This document shows positions 57,260-64,000 of a stretch of DNA of 64,000 nt, piece by piece (position 1 is the first letter of the stretch; each line of letters starts with the position of its first letter). Source of the stretch: Anthonomus grandis grandis. Taxonomy: Eukaryota > Arthropoda > Insecta > Coleoptera > Curculionidae. Below the pieces are notes generated by a model. The model was not told the DNA's origin. It saw only the letters and a list, made by a program, of their open reading frames with translations, and did not search any database. Location of the stretch: NCBI RefSeq assembly GCF_022605725.1, contig NC_065551.1, positions 20,894,001 through 20,958,000 of the forward strand. The letters run 5' to 3'. Position numbers and translations under genes: made by a program.

Positions 57260-58047
57260 AATTCCATATTCTTAATCAACGGTTCTAGCAAACTCTTAGA
57301 ATATATTTAAAATTATATCTAATATATGTCTGCCAATTTAAATTACCATTAAAATGTTAAATCTAGATACTGAAAAATCATTTTAAAAAATTAAATAATT
57401 TGTGTAAAGTATTTTATAGCATGTCAATAGGCGACAATATTCTAATATTCAACTACTTGCATCTTAGGTATTGGAGATTTGAAAGAGATTTATGAACATT
57501 ATACTTCTTTTTAGTTTGTAAGGTATTTTAGTCAGAAAAACATATTTTAAGTCAGTAACATTTTTGGAATATCTTGTATCAATATTTTCTTTGTTTTTTA
57601 AAACATAAAAAAAACTTCAGTACTCATTTTAGCAAGTCTTTGACTTTTGTACATCAAAAAGAGGAATTTTGTGGAGCACAATTTAATGACAAATTTATTA
57701 CTCTGCCTGGACAAACATATTTTAAACTATATGGTATTTTTGTAAAATCAAGTTACTTTTTATAATGCTTCATATTAAAACCTTTAAATAGTAGGTGTAA
57801 AAACCATAAAAGCATAAAAATTAATTGAAAAAAGTTATTCAGAAAAATCATAGGGGCAAAACCATCTGGGCTTGAGAATAAATAGAACTCAATATAAAAA
57901 CATACACATTTTTTTGGAATTTAATATTGTTTAGAAACTACTTTAGAATAACAGACATATAATAACAATAACATGCAGTTGGATTAATTTAACAACGTAA
58001 ATACGCAGTTGACGTTTATTATTGATTTTAAATTGATTGACTAAAAG
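57260..58047. other. AT-rich spacer without recognised genes
   Basis: No conserved motif is seen. The plus-strand frame 57574-57765 is unrecognised. Confidence 0.35.
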
Positions 58048-58220
58048 TAGAGGAAGGCCGGGTAGCGAAGGAAAACATATTGTATCTCGTTAAATATTTT
58101 TTATTTGTAACCAAAAATTGGTCAAATACAAACTTTGAACATTAATACATAAACTTAACCTACAAAACATAAGAAAAAATCTGGTAACTAAAAAATTACA
58201 TTAAAAAAAATTTTCAAAAA

Positions 58221-58274
58221 ACGGTTTTGCCTCACTATAGTGAATATAGGGCCCCTATAGTGAGGCAAAACCGT
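58221..58274. repeat. 20-bp perfect inverted repeat inside the pogo-like element
   Basis: Arms 58221-58240 and 58255-58274 are exact reverse complements (ACGGTTTTGCCTCACTATAG) with a 14-nt loop. It is probably a subterminal transposase-binding repeat or hairpin. Confidence 0.85.
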
Positions 58275-58319
58275 ATGCCATATGGGGTACATTCGGGTAT
58301 AATTGAAAGTTTGATTTAA

Positions 58320-58790
58320 AATGCTTTTAGACACCTGTCGCATTGTAACTCGTTCAAATCAGCCATCAATTTTTCTGGACATGGACACCGAACATAAACT
58401 AGAATATCTTGTTCTTTATACTGTGACATGGAGTAGTTTTCTTCGCAATAAACGCAGAGTGTATTATCTACCTCGTTTTCTTTATTTTTTTAGTCTTCTT
58501 CGGAGCTCGTATGGTCGGCATACTTTTTTGTTTTATACTTTTTTACTTGAGCTTCACTTTTAGAAACCATATTTCTCTTAACTCCTTTAGATTTCTTACT
58601 TTTTTGGAGGAATATAGACTATAGTTCTTTTTTGTATGGTGACTCAGTCAAAATTGCTGTCTTACCACGCCTTTGTGTGCTTTGTGGGCTTGCCTATTGC
58701 TTTGAGAAAGTGGCATTATGTTCTTGGGAGACATACAAATATGCAGACTTCATTGGAGCTTTAGGTTTTATTTGAAAAAAATTTAAAAAA
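58320..58790 (-). pseudogene. pogo/Tigger-like transposase C-terminal fragment
   Basis: On the minus strand, with stops: APMKSAYLYVSQEHNATFSK, then RRGKTAILTESPYKKEL, followed by a Lys/Ser-rich linker. Then ENEVDNTLCVYCEENYSMSQ and VRCPCPEKLMADLNELQCDR follow. The GKTAILT.SP.K.EL phrase and the late CxxC-type motif are common at the end of insect Tigger/jerky-like transposases. The DDE region is not visible. Confidence 0.55.
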
Positions 58791-59841
58791 TATATTAAAA
58801 ATACTATAAGTAACAATAGCAAGAAACAAATAGCAAAACCGGGCGGTACCCGGTTATGCCCCTACTCGGTTTTGCCTCGAGTGTAGATCTAAGACAAGTC
58901 AGTCCAAAGATTACAAACATAACTTTTAATTCAATTATTTTATAAAAATAAATTGACTACAGATATAAGGGTTTCATGCTAAACCTAAAAAACGTTTGTT
59001 AACCTAGGCCTGTAGAAACGATGAAAATATATAAAAATAAAATAACATACCTTATAAAACTCGCGAAAGCTTCGATATTGGCGCTATGTTTCACCAACTG
59101 GTGGTAATCGTGATACTGATTAAGTTGGAGCATTGGCTTGCAGATAATAATAATAAGACGTTTCTTAGTCGCCAAGAAATTACATCAATTAAGCACAAAA
59201 AATAATACTAATAGGTAGGTGTATTAACTTTTACAAAATTTCAAATATTACAAAATTCCACTAAATATTGAGTATTTCATCATTTACCAATAACAAAAAA
59301 AAAACGAAGAATTTGTAACTAAATAAAAAAGCTAATAATGCAAGGTGGCCAACAGGCCATAATTTGCAGATTTACATAAATATTCCTTACACAAAAGGCT
59401 CCCTGAATTCTGTTGAGGCCAAAAAAAATTTTAAAAAAGACAATTATTTAAAAATTTAATAATAAATATTCTACTGAAAAAAGAAAGGACATACCTAATG
59501 GGAGCATGGGAAGAGGATCAGGATATGAAAGAAAATATGAGGGGAAGGGAAGATGAGGAAATATAGCGATTTATGGTAAGGTTTAAAGCCTTTCAGGAAC
59601 AAAATCATGAACAATATTATCCAGAAAAACGTTAAAAAAAATTCACTCATACACATAGTTAACCAAGGAGAAGCAGCTTAATGTGAACTTTTTTCTGTCA
59701 ATGTAAAATCATTTATTTTAAACCTATTTATATAGTGTGCAATCAAGTATGAATAGTAAGCAAATTTTGATGATGATTTAGACATGGCGCCACCGCATAT
59801 GGAAATAAGGGTACTACCCGGTTTTGCCCCGCCTTCCCCTA

Positions 59842-60026
59842 ATTCTTTTCTTCCCGCCATTAGCAAAACTCTACAAAAACTATGCAACACACAACACTCC
59901 GTAACACGTCATACGTCAACATGTGGAACGTCATGTCACTTTGTTGTCATTAACAGCTGTTTACGTATACAAAAATATTAAAAATTGCCCAATTTACTAA
60001 AAGTTCATTTAAAAAATACCAACAAA
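59842..60026 (+). promoter_or_regulatory. FAM114A promoter/5' UTR candidate
   Basis: Only 185 bp separate the transposon end from the start codon. The stretch contains an E-box-like CAGCTG at 59954-59959 and paired ACGTCAT/ACGTCATG words near 59910-59935 (CRE-like half sites). No TATA box is clear. The host promoter must lie here or use transposon sequence. Confidence 0.4.
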
Positions 60027-60737
60027 ATGGAAACTTCTGACAGTGAATGTTTTGAGAGCGCCGACGAGGATTTTGGTTCGGATTACGAAGACAATAAGTT
60101 TCATTTACAGACTAGTCACAGCCACAAAGTAATTGAACCAGAATTATGCAAATTGAAAATAGATGAAAACCCAGAAAGCAGGTGTGAAATCATAGAAAAA
60201 CCAGTTCAGGATGAAGAGAAAAGGAGCCATAAAAGTTTGACAATAACGGAGGATCATAGTAAGCACCCCGAGACCAATATAACAGAAAAAGAAACTGATC
60301 TTTCCTCTGGCAGCTCGAAGTACACTAAAGATAATTTTAAGGACATTTGTGATGACAATACAAAAAATGATCTTTTACTGGAAAAATCACCGTCCATTAC
60401 ACTTGCTGCAGAAAACATAATAACCGAGACCATACCAAGATCCACAAAACCAGCATACTCAGAAACAGTTCATATAGAAACCAAATTAAAAGATACTTCT
60501 AATGCGGAATTTAGTCAGGAACACACAAAAGAGAAACCACTTATTACTACATTAATAAATAAAGTTGAAGTGAATAAGGCATGCACTGAAGAGAATTTAT
60601 GGGATGATGATGAACTTGACTGGGGAGTGGAAACTCAAAAGGAAGAGGCAGAAAACAGTGCAGAACCATCAACACTTCAAGAAGGTTGGGGCGATTTTTA
60701 TGCTGAATGGGAAACTGATAATAGAAAATCCAAACAA
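60027..60737 (+). CDS. FAM114A-like gene, exon 1
   Basis: It starts at ATG 60027: METSDSECFESADEDFGSDY, an acidic opening like that of insect FAM114A proteins (SDSE.FESADE). It encodes 237 residues, hydrophilic and rich in Glu, Lys and Ser, with two Trp/acid motifs near the end (LWDDDELDWGVETQ and EGWGDFYAEWETD). It ends in codon phase 0 at a GTTAGT donor (60738), and reading past this leads at once to low-complexity intronic sequence. FAM114A proteins are cytoplasmic, Golgi-linked proteins (the fly relative has been reported as a Rab2 partner). The role in this species is inferred only. There is no signal peptide or membrane segment. Confidence 0.85.
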
Positions 60738-61398
60738 GTTAGTAGAGTGATTAATTTTTTTAAATTTAAATTTAGCACCTAATAATACAAAATAAACTAT
60801 GTGTAAAAAGACCCAGAATGTCCTTAATAATTTAAAAGTTTGCTTTTATATCAGAAATTATCACTAATAATTAAAATATGGTTGATCCTCAAAGATATAT
60901 TCATTCATTTTGATTATAAATAAGTCTCTGCTGAAAGGAAAAGTAGCATAAATCATTTTTCTATGAATGGAGTTCATAGAAGAAATAGATTCAGAAGAGA
61001 GTGCATCTTCAAAATCTCCATATTTGAAATTCATAGGATGAAAAAGTGATGTCTGTTAGAACTTTTGCCAATAGCTGGTAGCAAAATTTGATTAAAGGCA
61101 AAGCAGCAAAAGTCACTTCATGCTTTTAAAAATAAGTAATTTTTATAAATCCCTATATCTCTAATCCCTAATAGTAATTTTTCCTAAAATTTAGAGTAGG
61201 TACATAGGTCCTTAGTACACAAAAATATCCAGAATTCATTTCTATTATTCATACTCAGAATTTGATAACAGTGTTTCCAGTAAATCCTTTTTTATCTCAA
61301 AATCATTTTTTTCAAGTGGCTTACATCACTTTTACTTTTATCTCCTCAATTATTAATTTCTTCAACTAAAGGTTCATGCTAATTTTCTATACTTACAG
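60738..61398 (+). other. FAM114A intron 1
   Basis: 661 bp between donor GTTAGT and acceptor ACTTACAG. AT-rich, with no insertion or other feature recognised. Confidence 0.8.
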
Positions 61399-62507
61399 GA
61401 TTCCAGCAGTACTACTGAGACCTCAGATACAACTCAAATTGACCATCAAAGCATTTTCAAAGATACACAAAAAGATGACAACCTTTGGAATGAAGATGAA
61501 GATTGGGAATCTGTGGAGCAACCCTCAGAAAAACCCCAAGAAGTACAAGAAGAATCCACTTGGGGTAGTTGGGGTGACTGGGGGGTATCCTCCATATTAA
61601 ATACTGCAACCTCCTTAACCAGCCAGGTTTCCCAAGGGTTTTCAACAGTTCTGGAAAACAGTATAGGTATACCACAACCAGAAGAACTGGCAAAAATGAA
61701 CAAGGAAGGAACTCAAAAAGACACCATTGAAGAGGATTCTGTGGGTTTTGGTTTGGGTAATCTAGTGTCAGGTGTCTCTCAGCTTACAAAATTTATGGAA
61801 TCCACTGGGAGTAGGGTTATAACAGGAGGCTTGGACACTTTGGAACTTATAGGGAAGAAGACAGTTGAGGTTCTCCAAGAGGGTGATCCAGGATTCAAGA
61901 AAAAGCGGGCATTTCTTAAGCTGGATTCAGGAAAGCCAAACTTGTCACAAATCCTAAGAGAAGCCAAAGAAAAGGCTGAACAGGAAAACAAAGAAAGCAA
62001 AGAGGAGAGCATAAAGAGAGATGGATACTACAAAAGCAACAATTATGAAACATTGTTTGATGATTATCAGGGAATAGTACATCTTGAGGCTCTGGAAATG
62101 TTGTCTAAATTATGCCATATCAAACTGGATAACATTACAAGTTCTTTAACAGGAAGTGCATTAAAAGATTTAGAAGAGACTTTGGAGCAAGTCAAAGAGC
62201 TTTCCGAGCTGCCTGAAGATGAAGAAAATGAACTACAAGATCTTGGAGATGCCCAACAAAGCATTTCTGATATCATAAAAGAAATAGATATTCCAATATC
62301 ATTTGAGAAGTTTTTTGATATTGCCAATGGTAATGAAAATAAATTGCACTCAGATGTAGGTGTTGAACATAAAGTAATGCATCAGAAAGCCATAGAGCTT
62401 TTGGCACAATTAACTGCTCTCGCGGTTGAGCAATTTCATAAAGCTGGAGAGTTGCTTTTGGTTAAGGAACATAGAAGTACTGTGGATGAGGCAGATGGGT
62501 TAGTGCA
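61399..62507 (+). CDS. FAM114A-like gene, exon 2 (main conserved domain)
   Basis: Following acceptor ACTTACAG at 61398, the frame reads DSSSTTETSDTTQIDHQSIF, then the third acidic Trp motif (NLWNEDEDWESVEQP) and STWGSWGDWGVSS. This is the family's WG-rich start of the conserved domain (DUF719). Next come VITGGLDTLELIGKKTVEVL, EGDPGFKKKRAFLKLDSGKP, the LREAKEKAEQE helix and FDDYQGIVHLEALEMLSKLC. The order and spacing match FAM114A1/A2. The exon is 1,109 nt and ends in phase 2 at GTAAGT (62508), so the open frame that seems to end at 62511 actually continues in a later exon beyond this window. It is about 605 codons so far. A predicted coiled coil of Glu/Leu-rich helices covers residues around 440-560. 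Confidence is high in the family, lower in biological role. Confidence 0.9.
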
Positions 62508-62910
62508 GTAAGTATATTTTTATTTTATTCTTTATGTAATCTGATGAAAACTTATGAAAAGTAATTTATTGTTTTAAAACATGCTGGTAGCAGATTTATA
62601 AACAATTGCAAACAGTCCAAAATCTACAGGATCCTTATATTTATTAATTGATGATACATTTTGTCCTATTAATACATTATCTGACCTATATAATTTATTT
62701 TTATTTATTTCTGTATTTGAAAATTACATTTTATCTATACAAAGTGATTTCCAAAAAAGATTTCCAACAAACCTCAGTCTAAGCTAAAATTGGTATATAC
62801 AATACATAACAAACTAGTGATTAAGATAGTCTTCAATGCTATAAGTCTCTAAATCAATCAGGTACTGTCTTTAGTGGTAATACTTTTAAGATCATTGTCT
62901 AGCTTATTAT
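62508..62910 (+). other. FAM114A intron 2, before element D
   Basis: AT-rich intron sequence after the GTAAGT donor. No exon or other feature was recognised before the transposon that begins at 62912. Confidence 0.6.
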
Positions 62911-62911
62911 A

Positions 62912-64000
62912 CAGGGTGTTTCAGAACTATGGGATCAAACTTCTGAGGGTTGTTCAGTGCAACAGTAGAATCCATTTGAGTATAGGAACCCATGTCCGGA
63001 AATGCGTCACTACGCCACTACGGCCCTAAGACGCGTTAAAATTTATAAAAAACATTAATTACCTAAATAGGATCTGCTGCATTTCTTTTTACCTTTTGTA
63101 CATGATACCATAACAACAATTGTTTAAAATCAACACTTATCAATGTCAATTCTCAATGTCATGTTTAAAAATTTTAGCTTACAATTTTTAAACATTTATT
63201 GCTAATGGAAAACTTTATTAATCAAGAATTGGCGGCTATGCATTTAGCATACTGAGTAACAAACTGCAATGCACGAGCAGCATCGCGGTTGTATCATGAA
63301 CGTTATCCCGAACGACAGCATCCTGGATACAAAAAGTTTATTGCGGTTCATCGGCGGCTCGCTGAGACAGGCATGTTTAAGACCAAGATGCATGATACAG
63401 GTGTTACTCGAACCGTAAGAACGGTCGAATTTGAAGAAGAGGTGCTTCAGCGAGTTGCCGATGAACCATCAAATAGCACACGTGACGTCGCTAAGAGTAT
63501 GAATATGAGTAACGGTTCTGTCTGACGGGTACTACACGAGCAACAACTCCATCCTTACCATTTCCAGAAAGTTCAAGGTATGACTGCAGCCGATTATCAT
63601 CCTAGAGTTCAATTTTGTCAATGGCTTCTGGATCACATCATTGCACAACCAAATTTTTTACGATATGTTGAAGCCTCTTTCACAAGAGACGGTATTTTTA
63701 ATAGTAGGAATAGCCATGTTTGGGGCGAAGAAAATCCTTATGAAATTTTTCCAAGAAAACATCAGAATCGTTGGTCTGTCAACGTATGGGGAGGCATTGT
63801 TGATGATTATTTTATTGGGTCATACCTTCTACCGCAACGGTTAACAGGACCTATTTATCTGCGTTTCTTGGAGGAAGTTCTCCCAGAACTCGTTGAAAAT
63901 GTTCCACCAAACGTTAGAGAGCAAATGTGGTTTCAGCGTGATGGAGCGCCGGTTCACTTTGCTGTACAAGTACGCGAGTATTTGGCTCAGCAGTTTGGGC
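62912..64000 (+). mobile_element. Tc1/mariner-like element D, cut by the window edge
   Basis: It follows TA at 62910-62911 and begins CAGGGTGTTTCAGAACTATG. The phrase CCCATGTCCGGAAATGCGTC near 62990 parallels the same subterminal place in elements B and C. It lies within the intron of the FAM114A-like gene on the same strand, so its right end and the next host exon lie outside the window. Confidence 0.8.
63205..64000 (+). pseudogene. Transposase of element D, partial
   Basis: Starts at ATG 63205 (MENFINQELAAMHLAY) with a TGA at 63253-63255, then ARAASRLYHERYPERQHPGY and VHRRLAETGMFKTKMHDTGV. A TGA at 63523-63525 falls where VW is usual, followed by YHPRVQFCQWLLD. The normal FTDE box is missing: the reading goes from LRYV directly to EASFTRDGIFNSRNSHVW, an in-frame loss of about four residues including the first catalytic Asp. 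RDGAPVHF (second Asp) is present, and the rest lies beyond the edge. A dead copy. Confidence 0.8.

Larger units (their letters stand above)
58050..59839 (-). mobile_element. pogo/Tigger-like transposon just upstream of FAM114A
   Basis: TA lies immediately outside each end (58048-58049 and 59840-59841). The ends read GAGGAAGGCCGGGTA on the left and, in reverse complement, GGGGAAGGCGGGGCAAAACC on the right, short imperfect inverted repeats. The words (C)GGTTTTGCC and GGCAAAACCG recur inside, near 58222, 58262, 58838, 58868 and 59818. A pogo-type transposase end lies on the minus strand. The 1,790-bp size and the loss of most of the coding region suggest an internally deleted copy. Confidence 0.65.

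Noticed and set aside
59678..59890. A minus-strand 70-codon frame as a gene
   Set aside because: It spans the transposon end and the FAM114A promoter and has no recognisable content.
62508..62511. Stop codon at 62509-62511 as the true end of the FAM114A protein
   Set aside because: A strong GTAAGT donor overlaps it, and the family protein continues well past this point, so a further exon is more likely.

Overview
The window is AT-rich animal nuclear DNA, very probably from an insect. Two host genes are supported by conserved protein sequence and clean GT-AG exon borders. A beetle-like genome is a guess from the repeat content only. No rRNA, tRNA, CRISPR array, operon or bacterial-type feature was seen.

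Gene 1 is kibra (WWC family, Hippo pathway) on the minus strand. Its first coding exon (43217-43344) carries the start codon and WW domain 1. Exon 2 (5315-5424) carries most of WW domain 2, and exon 3 (3107-3201) completes WW2 and begins the conserved region after it. The three exons join in phase (128, 110 and 95 nt, giving 111 codons). The rest of the gene lies to the left of the window. Intron 1 is about 37.8 kb and is filled with transposon remains. Gene 2 is a FAM114A-type gene on the plus strand (exons 60027-60737 and 61399-62507) that continues past the right edge.

From left to right, kibra intron 1 holds several things. There are LINE fragments in both orientations at 7.8-11, 12.7-13.2, 15.7, 23.2-24.5, 25.6-26.1, 30.5-32.6, 34.2-35.7 and 39-40.4 kb. 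There is a decayed transposon-like gene at 11.2-12.1 kb, a hAT end at 24.8-25.2 kb and a PIF/Harbinger transposase at 27.4-28.35 kb. A tandem array lies at 17-18.1 kb. An unusual element at 35.7-38.5 kb has about 0.4-kb terminal inverted repeats around a four-exon gene with FEN/PIN-nuclease-like motifs and a Cys-rich tail.

Upstream of kibra, at 44.08-48.89 kb, is a satellite with units of about 200 bp. A complete Tc1/mariner-like element with a DD41D-type triad inserted at a TA inside it. Three more elements of the same general type follow (48.9-51.1, 54.9-57.2 and 62.9->64 kb), together with a Tc1-like relic split by a LINE (51.2-53.3 kb). A pogo/Tigger-like element (58.05-59.84 kb) ends less than 200 bp before the FAM114A start codon.

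Two observations deserve the most attention. One is the nuclease-like gene inside long inverted repeats at 35.7-38.5 kb. The other is a recurring sequence, TGGCGCCCAAC(A/G)TG, which matches a tRNA-Lys primer-binding site. It occurs in the satellite units, in the 17-18 kb tandem array and at several isolated intronic sites. Most transposon genes here carry stops or frameshifts. All coordinates and motif calls were read by eye, and no database search was run.
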